From Comamonadaceae bacterium (GTDB lineage: Bacteria > Pseudomonadota > Gammaproteobacteria > Burkholderiales > Burkholderiaceae_C): DNA of 6,188 bases. Below the pieces are notes generated by a model that made no database searches, was not told the origin of the DNA, and saw nothing but the letters and a program-made list of their open reading frames with translations. Both the position numbers and the translations under genes were made by a program. Position 1 is the stretch's first letter, and every line of letters begins with the position of its first letter. Shown piece by piece: positions 1 to 6,038 of this stretch. Location: contig CANGYC010000148.1 in NCBI GenBank assembly GCA_947457975.1, positions 1-6,188 on the forward strand. Direction: 5' to 3'.

Positions 1-1656
1 AATGTCGGTGCTCTTGGTGTAGTGCGGGGCATCGGCTGCGCCCAAAATTTCTTCCACCGTCACGCGGCTCCAAGCTTCGATGCCGCCTTTTTCGACGATG
101 TCAGCCGCTTGGTCCAAGATGGCCATGGTGTTGGGGTGCAGCTCGCCCGAGTCTTTGTGCAAAAAGAACGGTACCGGCACGCCCCAGCTGCGCTGGCAGG
201 AGATGCACCAGTCGGGCCGGTTGGCGATCATGTCGCGCAGGCGGGTCTTGCCGTTCTCGGGGTAGAAGCGCGTGTCTTCAATCGCGGCCAGGGCCAGCTG
301 GCGCAGCGTCTGCGGGGCTTTGTCCTTGGTGAACACGCCCTCGCCCTCGTCCATGCGCACAAACCACTGCGCAGCCGCGCGGTAGATGACGGGCGTTTTG
401 TGGCGCCAGCAGTGCGGGTAGCTGTGCGTGATGCCCACGGTGCTCATCAGCCGGCCGGCCAGCTTGAGCGCATCCATGATGGCCGGAATGGCCTTCCAGA
501 TGTGCTGCCCGCCAAAAAGCGGGAAGTCCGCCGCGTAGCTGCCGTTGCCTTGCACGGGGTTGAGGATGTCCTCGTACTTCATGCCGTGCGTGATGCAGGA
601 GTTGAAGTCGTCCACGCCATAGGCGGGCGAGGAGTGCACCAGGCCCGTGCCATCGGCATCGCTCACGTACTCGGCCAGGTACACCGGCGAGAGCCGCTTG
701 TAGCCGGCGTCAGCTTCGTAGAGCGGGTGGCGGAAGTTCAGGCCGCCCAGCTGCGTGCCTTTGGCGGTAGCCAGCACGGTGCCCGCGAGGCCAAAGCGCT
801 CCAGGCATTTGTCGACCAGGGTCTCGGCCAGCACCAGGCAGCCCTTGGGCGTGTCGACCAGGGCGTAGCTGAGCTCGGGGTGGGCGTTGAGCGCCTGGTT
901 GGCCGGGATCGTCCAGGCGGTGGTGGTCCAGATGACGGCAAAGCCGCTTTTGCCGGTGGGCAGAGCGGCCAAGCCGAAGGCGGCGGCGAGCTTGGCGGCA
1001 TCGTTAGTCTCGAAGGCCACGTCCAGCGTGTCGCTTTTTTTGTCGGCGTACTCGATCTCGAACTCGGCGAGCGAGGAGCCGCAGTCAAAACACCAGTAGA
1101 CGGGTTTTAAGCCACGGTAGACGAAGCCGCGCTCGATCACGCGCTTGAAGGCGCGGATCTCACCGGCCTCGTTGGCAAAGTCCATGGTGCGGTAGGGCCG
1201 GGCCCAGTCGCCCAGCACGCCCAGGCGCTTGAAGTCCTCGCGCTGCTGTTCGATCTGCTCGGTGGCAAAGGCGCGGCTCTTGGCCTGCATGTCATCGCGC
1301 GAGAGCTTGCGGCCGTGCAGCTTCTCGATGGCGTTCTCGATCGGCAGGCCATGGCAGTCCCAGCCGGGGATGTACTGCGCATCAAAGCCCGCCAGCTGCC
1401 GGCTCTTGACGATCATGTCCTTGAGCACCTTGTTCAGGGCATGGCCAATGTGCAGCTTGCCGTTGGCATAGGGCGGGCCGTCGTGCAGCACAAAGAGCGG
1501 CGCGCCCTGGCGGGCATCGCGCAATTTTTTGTACAGGCCCTCGTCGTTCCAGGTCTGCACCCAGGCCGGCTCGCGCTTGGGAAGGTCACCCCGCATCGGG
1601 AAGGGTGTGTCGGGCAGGTTCAGGGTGCTGCGGTAATCGGTGGGGGTGTCGGACAT
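1..1656 (-). CDS. ileS: Isoleucyl-tRNA synthetase, N-terminal 552 residues (cut by the left window edge)
   Basis: Cytoplasmic class Ia aminoacyl-tRNA synthetase that charges tRNA-Ile and hydrolyses mischarged valine. The frame is open from the start to position 1. Landmarks are [13 protein letters not shown] with the HIGH signature at residues 69-72, [11 protein letters not shown] just after it, [11 protein letters not shown] at 188-197, the CP1 editing-domain motif [11 protein letters not shown] at 243-253, and [15 protein letters not shown] at 336-350, where H341 and D350 match known editing residues. The usual CISRQR stretch reads CISCQR at 484-489 (see findings). Family proteins are about 930-960 residues long, so the KMSKS loop, anticodon-binding domain and C-terminal zinc site lie outside the window. 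The start is ATG at 1656. An in-frame ATG at 1668 is possible, and neither has a clear Shine-Dalgarno. It lies 130 bp downstream of ribF on the same strand, the classic ribF-ileS order. Confidence 0.98.
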   Translation of the reverse strand, partial: MSDTPTDYRSTLNLPDTPFPMRGDLPKREPAWVQTWNDEGLYKKLRDARQGAPLFVLHDGPPYANGKLHIGHALNKVLKDMIVKSRQLAGFDAQYIPGWDCHGLPIENAIEKLHGRKLSRDDMQAKSRAFATEQIEQQREDFKRLGVLGDWARPYRTMDFANEAGEIRAFKRVIERGFVYRGLKPVYWCFDCGSSLAEFEIEYADKKSDTLDVAFETNDAAKLAAAFGLAALPTGKSGFAVIWTTTAWTIPANQALNAHPELSYALVDTPKGCLVLAETLVDKCLERFGLAGTVLATAKGTQLGGLNFRHPLYEADAGYKRLSPVYLAEYVSDADGTGLVHSSPAYGVDDFNSCITHGMKYEDILNPVQGNGSYAADFPLFGGQHIWKAIPAIMDALKLAGRLMSTVGITHSYPHCWRHKTPVIYRAAAQWFVRMDEGEGVFTKDKAPQTLRQLALAAIEDTRFYPENGKTRLRDMIANRPDWCISCQRSWGVPVPFFLHKDSGELHPNTMAILDQAADIVEKGGIEAWSRVTVEEILGAADAPHYTKSTDI

Positions 1657-1678
1657 GGTGCGTCGCATCAAGGGGGCA

Positions 1679-1699
1679 TCGACAAGCTCAGCCCGAATG
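1679..1699 (+). repeat. Left arm of an inverted repeat pair in the ribF-ileS gap
   Basis: This 21-nt copy reads TCGACAAGCTCAGCCCGAATG. It matches the reverse complement of 1742-1762 at 17 of 21 positions (TCGACA, GCTCAG, CGAA and the final G are shared). It ends 23 nt upstream of the ileS ATG. The motif resembles a short dispersed repeat I recall as abundant between genes in Comamonadaceae and other proteobacteria; that identity is recollection, not a search result. Confidence 0.7.
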
Positions 1700-1741
1700 G
1701 CGGGTAGGGAAAAAATCGGGCACAGAGGCCTTGTGCGGAAG

Positions 1742-1762
1742 CGTTCGCCCTGAGCCTGTCGA
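1742..1762 (-). repeat. Right arm of an inverted repeat pair in the ribF-ileS gap
   Basis: The plus strand here reads CGTTCGCCCTGAGCCTGTCGA, the opposite orientation to 1679-1699. In the ribF-ileS transcript the two arms could form a long stem of 17 Watson-Crick pairs plus one G-U around a 42-nt loop. This arm can also fold locally: CGTTCGCC at 1742-1749 is complementary to GGCGAACG at 1768-1775. No T-run follows, so it is not a canonical intrinsic terminator. It could act as an RNA processing or stability element, or simply be a dispersed repeat. Confidence 0.7.
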
Positions 1763-1786
1763 AGGGCGGCGAACGGCGGGGCGCCG

Positions 1787-2791
1787 TCAAATTCGGTCGC
1801 GCGTCGTCTGGCGGCTGGTCCCGGCGTGCATGGAGGCAAAGAAGGCGCGGGCATCATCGCAGTCCTTGGCAATGCCGGCCTTGAGGGCGTCCAGGCCCTC
1901 GTACTTCAGCTCGTCGTGCAGTTTGGCCAGCAGTTCCACGCTCACGATTTTACCGTAGGCACTGTCCAGCCCCGCCTCTGTGGCCGCCGGGCTGGCGGCG
2001 CCAGGCCAGGCCAGGCAATGCACTTCCAGCAGCACGCGGCCGGCGTCTTCCACGGTGGGCCGAACGCCCAGGCTGGCCACGCCCTCCAGGGGCTGGCCGC
2101 CCAGGCCCTGCGTTCTCACCACAAAGATGCCCGAGGCGGCGGGCTTGTGGTGTCTGAATTCGATGTTGAGGGTGCGAAATCCCAGCTCCCGTCCCAGCTT
2201 GCGGCCATGCACCACGTGGCCAGAGATGCTGTAGGGCCGGCCCAGCAAGGCCGCCGCCAGGTCCATGCGGCCGGCTGCCAGGGCCTCGCGCACCGCCGAG
2301 CTGGACACGCGGATGCCGTGCACCTCGTAGCTGTTCATGCGCGCCACATCAAAGCCGGCGGCTTCACCGGCGGCGTCCAGCATGGCGTAGTCGCCCACCC
2401 GCTTGGCTCCAAAACGGAAGTCGTCGCCCACCAGCAGGTAGCGCGCCTGCAGGCCGCGCTGCAGCACGTCCTCAATGAAGGCCTGCGCGCTTTGCGTGGC
2501 CAGCAGCTGGTTGAAGGGCAGCACCACCACCTCGTCGATGCCGCAACCCGACAGCTCGGTGAGCTTGTCGCGCAGGGTGGAGATGCGCGCCGGTGCCGTG
2601 GCCGGTGAGAAGTACTCACGCGGGTGGGGCTCGAAGGTCATGACCCGCGCCGGCAGGCCGCGGTGCCGCGCCTCGCTCTTGAGCAGGGCCAGCATGGCCT
2701 GGTGACCCCGGTGCACCCCGTCAAAGTTGCCGATGGTCAGGGCGCAGGGCCGGGCCAGCTTGGGGTGGTGGAAACCGCGAAAAACTCTCAT
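1787..2791 (-). CDS. ribF: Bifunctional riboflavin kinase / FAD synthetase RibF (334 aa)
   Basis: Cytoplasmic enzyme that phosphorylates riboflavin to FMN and then adenylylates FMN to FAD. The N-terminal nucleotidyltransferase domain shows [10 protein letters not shown] at residues 21-30, TFEPHP at 52-57, VGDDFRFG at 121-128 and VSSSAVRE at 162-169. The C-terminal flavokinase domain begins near residue 185. It has [10 protein letters not shown] at 200-209, where the usual GFPTAN proline is Arg206 but Thr207 and Asn209 are kept, then SGIFVV and a terminal helix ([14 protein letters not shown]). The length is normal for the family. A triple CCAGG repeat at 2001-2015 encodes part of a small Ala/Gly/Pro-rich stretch (around [10 protein letters not shown]) in the kinase domain. 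The start is firm because MRVFRGFHH aligns with the usual N-terminus close before GNFDG. No Shine-Dalgarno is visible, and a GATAAT sits 8 nt upstream. It is probably the first gene of a ribF-ileS transcription unit. Confidence 0.98.
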   Translation of the reverse strand: MRVFRGFHHPKLARPCALTIGNFDGVHRGHQAMLALLKSEARHRGLPARVMTFEPHPREYFSPATAPARISTLRDKLTELSGCGIDEVVVLPFNQLLATQSAQAFIEDVLQRGLQARYLLVGDDFRFGAKRVGDYAMLDAAGEAAGFDVARMNSYEVHGIRVSSSAVREALAAGRMDLAAALLGRPYSISGHVVHGRKLGRELGFRTLNIEFRHHKPAASGIFVVRTQGLGGQPLEGVASLGVRPTVEDAGRVLLEVHCLAWPGAASPAATEAGLDSAYGKIVSVELLAKLHDELKYEGLDALKAGIAKDCDDARAFFASMHAGTSRQTTRDRI

Positions 2792-2799
2792 GTCTGGGG

Positions 2800-2805
2800 A
2801 TTATC
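2800..2805 (-). promoter_or_regulatory. Candidate -10 box (GATAAT) for ribF
   Basis: GATAAT on the minus strand matches the sigma-70 -10 consensus at 5 of 6 positions. It lies 8 nt before the ribF ATG, so transcription would begin at or within a few bases of the start codon. No convincing -35 box lies 16-18 nt upstream. A promoter elsewhere in 2806-2958 cannot be excluded. Confidence 0.3.
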
Positions 2806-2843
2806 GTTTTTGTGGCTCGAGGGCCCGCTGGGGTGGCCGGTAC

Positions 2844-2862
2844 GTCCTGTCACGGGCAGGAC
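2844..2862. promoter_or_regulatory. Dyad in the ribF/HNH divergent control region
   Basis: GTCCTG at 2844-2849 and CAGGAC at 2857-2862 are perfect inverted repeats. The pairing extends inward through a T-G wobble and a C-G pair to leave a 3-nt loop. It lies upstream of both divergent genes, so it could be a protein-binding site or a chance dyad. No regulator gene is present in the window. Confidence 0.3.
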
Positions 2863-2874
2863 CGCAATTCGCGC

Positions 2875-2880
2875 TATATT
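2875..2880 (+). promoter_or_regulatory. Candidate -10 box (TATATT) for the HNH gene
   Basis: TATATT lies in the only AT-rich patch of this gap (roughly 2865-2880) and matches the -10 consensus at 5 of 6 positions. It is about 90 nt upstream of the HNH start. The hexamer 17 nt further upstream (ACGGGC) is a poor -35. On the minus strand the same patch contains TATAGC, so it might serve ribF instead. Confidence 0.3.
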
Positions 2881-2898
2881 GTCCTCAGAGCGTGTTCA

Positions 2899-2926
2899 GA
2901 CGAGCGCGACCCCCGGGCCCCTCGTC
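2899..2926 (+). other. Possible hairpin in the HNH mRNA leader
   Basis: GACGAG at 2899-2904 pairs with CTCGTC at 2921-2926 around a GC-rich 16-nt loop. If the TATATT promoter is used, this would fold in the 5' leader of the HNH transcript. There is no T-run and no recognisable riboswitch. Confidence 0.25.
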
Positions 2927-2960
2927 CGACATGACCCCAGTTACCGGTGTCCTGAAGGAT

Positions 2961-2965
2961 GGAGG
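2961..2965 (+). promoter_or_regulatory. Shine-Dalgarno GGAGG that selects a TTG start
   Basis: GGAGG sits 5 nt before the in-frame TTG at 2971, an ideal spacing. The alternative ATG at 2959 overlaps this GGAGG and has only GAAGG directly abutting it with no spacer. An in-frame TGA at 2953-2955 rules out any start further upstream. Confidence 0.65.
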
Positions 2966-2970
2966 TTCGA

Positions 2971-3528
2971 TTGAAGGTCTTGAAGCTTTCTGCACAGGGC
3001 TTGCCCCAGTCCTGGATCAGCCTGGAACAGGCCGTGCTGCACTATGCGGCCGGGGAGGTGCGCTGGGAGGTGGGCGCCGAAGTGGCAGTGTTCCGTGGCG
3101 GTCACAACGCCCTGACCGGCGAGCAGTCGCAAATCCGGGTGAGCAGCATCATCGGCACCCGGGGTGTTCCCAACATCAACCCCTTCAACCTGCGTCCGGG
3201 CCTGACCAACACCAAGCTGTTTGTCCGGGACCGCAACATCTGCGCTTACTGCGGTGGCCATTTCCACGAGGGCGAGTTGACCCGCGAACACATCATCCCC
3301 TTCGCGCAGAACGGCGTGGACAACTGGATGAACGTGGTCACCGCCTGCCGGGCTTGCAACCACCGCAAGAGCAGCCGCACGCCCGAGCAGGCGCGCATGC
3401 CCTTGCTTTACACCCCCTACGTGCCCAGCCTCTGGGAAGACTTCATCTTGCGCAACCGTCGCATCCTGGCCGACCAGATGGAGTTCCTGATGGCCCACGT
3501 ACCCAGGACGTCCAGGCTCCTGAGTTGA
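2971..3528 (+). CDS. Stand-alone HNH endonuclease-fold protein (185 aa, TTG start)
   Basis: Member of the widespread bacterial single-domain HNH family, with a predicted metal-dependent DNA-cleaving beta-beta-alpha fold; the cellular role is unknown. An N-terminal region (residues 1-80, beginning MKVLKLSAQGLPQSWISLEQA) precedes the nuclease core. The core has C91-x2-C94, E106-H107 (LTREHIIPF), N121 (DNWMNVVTAC), and C126-x2-C129 followed by N130-H131-R132-K133. The four cysteines would hold a structural zinc; H107, N121 and the N130/H131 region are the expected HNH metal-site residues. The conserved tail RTPEQARMPLL starts near 136. There is no methyltransferase, toxin partner, intron or phage gene beside it, so it looks like a resident gene rather than a restriction enzyme or homing nuclease. 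TTG at 2971 fits its Shine-Dalgarno best; ATG at 2959 would add four residues. It is divergent from ribF and convergent with the dehydrogenase operon. Confidence 0.9.
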   Translation: MKVLKLSAQGLPQSWISLEQAVLHYAAGEVRWEVGAEVAVFRGGHNALTGEQSQIRVSSIIGTRGVPNINPFNLRPGLTNTKLFVRDRNICAYCGGHFHEGELTREHIIPFAQNGVDNWMNVVTACRACNHRKSSRTPEQARMPLLYTPYVPSLWEDFILRNRRILADQMEFLMAHVPRTSRLLS

Positions 3529-3573
3529 CCTTGCGCTGAAGTCCAAAAAGCGCATCGCCGACCGCCGGTAGGA

Positions 3574-3589
3574 GCCCAGTCCCCTGGGC
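3574..3589. terminator. Hairpin between convergent genes, possible bidirectional terminator
   Basis: GCCCAG at 3574-3579 pairs perfectly with CTGGGC at 3584-3589 around a 4-nt TCCC loop. It lies 46 nt after the HNH stop codon and 24 nt after the dehydrogenase stop on the opposite strand. There is no T-run on either side, so it may terminate weakly or just protect 3' ends. Confidence 0.45.
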
Positions 3590-3612
3590 GATTCGCGCCT
3601 TCTGGCCGGGCC

Positions 3613-4728
3613 TCAGGCAAATACGCCAGCCGTCTCCTGCATGCCCTCGGACACCTGACCCAGGTGGTAGAGGGTGTCGCCAAAGCTCATTTCCAGCTGC
3701 GTGAGCTTCTTGAAGTAGTGGCTGATGAGGTACTCGTCGGTCACGCCGATGCCGCCGTGCAGCTGCACGCTCTGCTGGCCGACCAGGCGCATGGACTGGC
3801 CCAGTTGCACCTTGGCCCGTGACACGGCCCGCCGACGCTCTGCGGCGGGTGCCTGCAGTTTGAGCCAGGCGTAGTAGCTCATGGAGCGGCCCAGTTCCAG
3901 TTGCATCTTCATGTCGGCCACGCGGTGGCGCAGGGCCTGAAAGCTGGCAATGGGTACGCCGAACTGGCGGCGCTGGTTCATGTACTCCGTTGTCAGAGCC
4001 AGGCTGCGCGTCATGGCCCCCACGCCCTCGGCGCAGGCGCAGGCGGCGCCCAGGTCCAGCGCGTGGGTGAGCGCCTCCAGGGCGTCGGCGCTGAGCAATT
4101 CGGCGGGGGTGGCCTTGAGCTGCAGCTCGGCGGCGCAGGCCCCGTCCTGCAAGCCATAGCCGTGCACCGACAGCCCGGCCGCACCCGTGTCCACCAGAAA
4201 GAGGGCCAGCCGCCCGGCCAGGCGGGCCGAGACGATGAAGGCCGCCGCATGGGTGCCGGCCGTCACCAGGCTCTTGGTGCCGCTCAGCACGTGGCCTGCC
4301 CCTTGGGGCTGGGCCTGTGTCTGGCAGGCCTCGGCACGGTAACGGCCCCCGCGTTCCTGCCAGGCCAGGCTGAGCAGGGCCTGGCCCGAGGCCACGGCTG
4401 GCAGCCAGCGGGCCTGCTGCGCGGGGCTGCCCAGGCTGGCGAGCAGCTGGCTGGCCATCAGCGTCTGCGAAAGGGGCTCGAGCACCAGGCCCTGGCCCAG
4501 CTCTTCCATCACCACCATGGCCTCCACCGGGCCCATGCCCAGCCCGCCATGGGACTCGGGCACGGCCAGGCCGGTCAGGCCCAGTTCGGCGAGTTCGCCA
4601 TAGGCCTCTGGGGAGAAGCCACCGGCGGCCACGATGCTGCGCCTCCGCTCGAAGGGGTAGGCCTTCTCGACCCAGCGGGCCACGGCCTCGCGCAGTTGCA
4701 GCTGTTCATCGGAAAAATCGAAGTCCAT
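3613..4728 (-). CDS. Acyl-CoA dehydrogenase, PimD-like small subunit (371 aa)
   Basis: Acyl-CoA dehydrogenase fold, probably the partner subunit of the upstream gene in a heteromeric enzyme forming 2-enoyl-CoA from an acyl- or dicarboxyl-CoA. It opens with MDFDFSDEQLQLREAV, the usual N-terminal helical domain. It keeps GGLGMGPVEAMVVMEELG at 61-78, NQRRQFGVPIASFQALRHRVADM at 251-273 and QLHGGIG at 322-328. The flavin-site signature LTEPxAGSD is replaced by SLAWQERGG (120-128). Both known catalytic-Glu positions are lost: G227 in LDLG (isovaleryl-CoA dehydrogenase type) and SFGD at 348-351 in place of YEG (medium-chain type). ATG at 4728 is preceded by AAAGG (4736-4740) at 7 nt, which overlaps the stop codon of the upstream gene, suggesting translational coupling. 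The frame is open a further 130 codons upstream, but that stretch is only an overlap with the neighbouring gene. The true substrate is unknown. Confidence 0.92.
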   Translation of the reverse strand: MDFDFSDEQLQLREAVARWVEKAYPFERRRSIVAAGGFSPEAYGELAELGLTGLAVPESHGGLGMGPVEAMVVMEELGQGLVLEPLSQTLMASQLLASLGSPAQQARWLPAVASGQALLSLAWQERGGRYRAEACQTQAQPQGAGHVLSGTKSLVTAGTHAAAFIVSARLAGRLALFLVDTGAAGLSVHGYGLQDGACAAELQLKATPAELLSADALEALTHALDLGAACACAEGVGAMTRSLALTTEYMNQRRQFGVPIASFQALRHRVADMKMQLELGRSMSYYAWLKLQAPAAERRRAVSRAKVQLGQSMRLVGQQSVQLHGGIGVTDEYLISHYFKKLTQLEMSFGDTLYHLGQVSEGMQETAGVFA

Positions 4729-4735
4729 GGGGATG

Positions 4736-4740
4736 CCTTT
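4736..4740 (-). promoter_or_regulatory. Shine-Dalgarno AAAGG overlapping the upstream stop codon
   Basis: On the minus strand TGAAAGG joins the stop codon of the large-subunit gene (4742-4740) to an AAAGG lying 7 nt before the small-subunit ATG at 4728. The 11-nt intergenic distance and this overlap favour coupled translation and equal subunit supply. Confidence 0.6.
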
Positions 4741-5927
4741 CAGCCGAGCAGGGTTTGGGCCACGATGTTGCGCTGCACTTCGTTGCTGCCGCCGTAGATG
4801 GTGGTTTTGCGCATGTTGAAATAGTTGGAGGCCAGTGGCGCGCAGTGCAGCGCCCCGCCGGGGAAGGGCTGGTCGCCCTGCCAGCCCGCTTCCATGGCCT
4901 CGTGGATCAGGGGCAGAGCGAAGGGCCCGGCGGCCAGCATCATGAGCTCGGTGTAGCGCTGCTGGATTTCGCTGCCGCGGATTTTCAAAAGGCCCGCGAT
5001 ATCCAGCGAGTTCTTGCCCGAGCGCTCGGCCGAAAGCACGCGCAGCACCAGCATTTCCAGTGCCACCACGTCCACTTCCAGCAGGGCAATCTGATCGCGA
5101 AAGCGCAGGTCGTCCCACACACCTTCGGCCTTGGCGATGCGCTTGAGGCGTTCAAGCTCGCGCTTGGCGCGGTTCACATCGGCTATGTTGGTGCGCTCGT
5201 GGCTGAGCAGGTACTTGGCATAGGTCCAGCCCTGGTTCTCCTCGCCCACCAGGTTCTCGGCGGGCACCTCCACGTTGTCGAACCACACCTCGTTGACCTC
5301 GCACTCACCGTCGAGCAGGCGAATGGGGCGCACCGTCACGCCCGGGGACTTCATGTCGATCAAGAGGAAGGAGATGCCGGTCTGGGGCTTTCCTTCGTTG
5401 CTGGTGCGCACCAGGCAGAAGATCCACTCGCCGTACTGGCCCAGGGTGGTCCAGGTCTTTTGCCCGTTGACGATGTAGGTGTTGCCCCGCCGCTCGGCCC
5501 GGCACTTGAGCGAGGCCAGGTCCGAGCCTGCGCCAGGCTCGCTGTAGCCCTGGCTCCACCACACCTCGCCGCTGGCGATGCCCGGCAGGAAGCGCGCCTG
5601 CTGGGCGGGGCTGCCGAAGGCCATGATGACTGGCGCCACCATCACCGGCCCGAAGGGCACCACGCGGGGTGCGCCGGCGAGCGCGCACTCTTCTTCAAAA
5701 AGGTGGCGCTGCACCGCATTCCAGCCTGGTCCGCCGAATTCTTTCGGCCAGGCATGACCCAGCCAGCCCTTGGCTCCCAGGATCTTCGCCCAGCGCTGCA
5801 TGTCCTCGCGCGAGAGCTTGAGGCCCTGGTGCACTTTGTGCGCGATGTCGCTGGGCAGGTGCTGCCGCACCCACTGGCGGATGTCTTCGCGGAACTGCTG
5901 CTCCTGGGGGGTGAAGGCGAGGTCCAT
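4740..5927 (-). CDS. Acyl-CoA dehydrogenase, PimC-like large subunit (395 aa)
   Basis: FAD-dependent acyl-CoA dehydrogenase resembling the large subunit of pimeloyl-CoA dehydrogenase. Features in order: an N-terminal helical domain from MDLAFTPQEQQFREDIRQW; WPKEFGG at 60-66; the flavin/substrate loop GYSEPGAGSD at 127-136; KTWTT at 157-161, which stacks near the flavin in the family; beta-domain VNEVWFDNVEVPAENLVGEENQGW at 211-234; SHERTN with E244 at the isovaleryl-type catalytic-Glu position; and IYGGSNEVQR at 377-386, where the medium-chain-type Glu is Gly. The usual RxxFG and GGxG motifs of the C-terminal helical domain are missing, and the downstream gene has them. The start at 5927 is chosen because AGGAG (5938-5942) lies 10 nt upstream and family members begin MDLAFT. 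An upstream ATG at 5954 would add nine residues but has no ribosome site. It is the first gene of the two-gene operon. The substrate (dicarboxylate, branched or aromatic acid) is not readable from sequence. Confidence 0.93.
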   Translation of the reverse strand: MDLAFTPQEQQFREDIRQWVRQHLPSDIAHKVHQGLKLSREDMQRWAKILGAKGWLGHAWPKEFGGPGWNAVQRHLFEEECALAGAPRVVPFGPVMVAPVIMAFGSPAQQARFLPGIASGEVWWSQGYSEPGAGSDLASLKCRAERRGNTYIVNGQKTWTTLGQYGEWIFCLVRTSNEGKPQTGISFLLIDMKSPGVTVRPIRLLDGECEVNEVWFDNVEVPAENLVGEENQGWTYAKYLLSHERTNIADVNRAKRELERLKRIAKAEGVWDDLRFRDQIALLEVDVVALEMLVLRVLSAERSGKNSLDIAGLLKIRGSEIQQRYTELMMLAAGPFALPLIHEAMEAGWQGDQPFPGGALHCAPLASNYFNMRKTTIYGGSNEVQRNIVAQTLLG

Positions 5928-5948
5928 CGTGCGCGGTCTCCTGGTGGT

Positions 5949-5966
5949 CGGCATGGCGGGATGCCG
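5949..5966. promoter_or_regulatory. Operator-like dyad CGGCAT-N6-ATGCCG
   Basis: A perfect 6-6-6 inverted repeat (5949-5954 and 5961-5966). It lies between the candidate -10 box of the dehydrogenase operon and its ribosome-binding site, a typical place for a repressor site. It could equally be a leader hairpin. No regulator gene is visible in the window. Confidence 0.35.
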
Positions 5967-5972
5967 GGTGGA

Positions 5973-5978
5973 TTTTTA
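5973..5978 (-). promoter_or_regulatory. Candidate extended -10 (TGC-TAAAAA) for the dehydrogenase operon
   Basis: On the minus strand TGCTAAAAA gives a TG-N extension plus a hexamer matching the -10 consensus at 4 of 6 positions. It is about 45 nt before the ATG at 5927 and is the only AT-rich stretch in the 111-bp divergent gap. The hexamer 17 nt upstream (CAGGAC) is not a -35. Confidence 0.3.
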
Positions 5979-6038
5979 GCATGCCCCAGGCCTTGGTCCT
6001 GTCCCGGCTGTGATGGGGTCGGCCTCTACACTTGAGTC

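Noticed and set aside
22..1110. Long plus-strand open frame of 362 codons opposite ileS
   Set aside because: It is the antisense shadow of the ileS frame in GC-rich DNA. The composition (His/Gly/Val/Ala-rich) and lack of motifs contrast with unmistakable IleS motifs on the minus strand.
2001..2015. Triple CCAGG tandem repeat inside ribF
   Set aside because: It keeps the frame, encodes an ordinary Ala/Gly/Pro-rich stretch and is too short to suggest phase variation (a 5-nt unit could shift frame, but only three copies exist).
1826..2608. Plus-strand frame of 260 codons opposite ribF
   Set aside because: Antisense shadow of RibF, whose two domains are fully recognisable on the minus strand.
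2727..3539. Plus-strand frame of 270 codons overlapping the HNH gene, including an ATG at 2931
   Set aside because: It is another frame of the same strand as the HNH gene, is low in recognisable motifs, and begins inside ribF. The HNH frame has a complete set of conserved residues.
4729..5118. 130-codon in-frame extension upstream of the small dehydrogenase subunit
   Set aside because: It overlaps the 3' part of the large-subunit gene in another frame and has the arginine/alanine-rich look of a shadow. A good Shine-Dalgarno and the family N-terminus place the start at 4728.
5996..6008. GTCCTGTC near-copy of the sequence at 2844-2856 as a shared operator
   Set aside because: The match is 11 of 13 bases in GC-rich DNA. 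The copy at 5996 lacks the second arm of the dyad, so a shared regulatory site is not supported.
4755..6035. Plus-strand open frame of 426 codons opposite the large dehydrogenase subunit
   Set aside because: Antisense shadow in codon register with a real gene. It has no recognisable domain, and the opposite strand carries clear dehydrogenase motifs.
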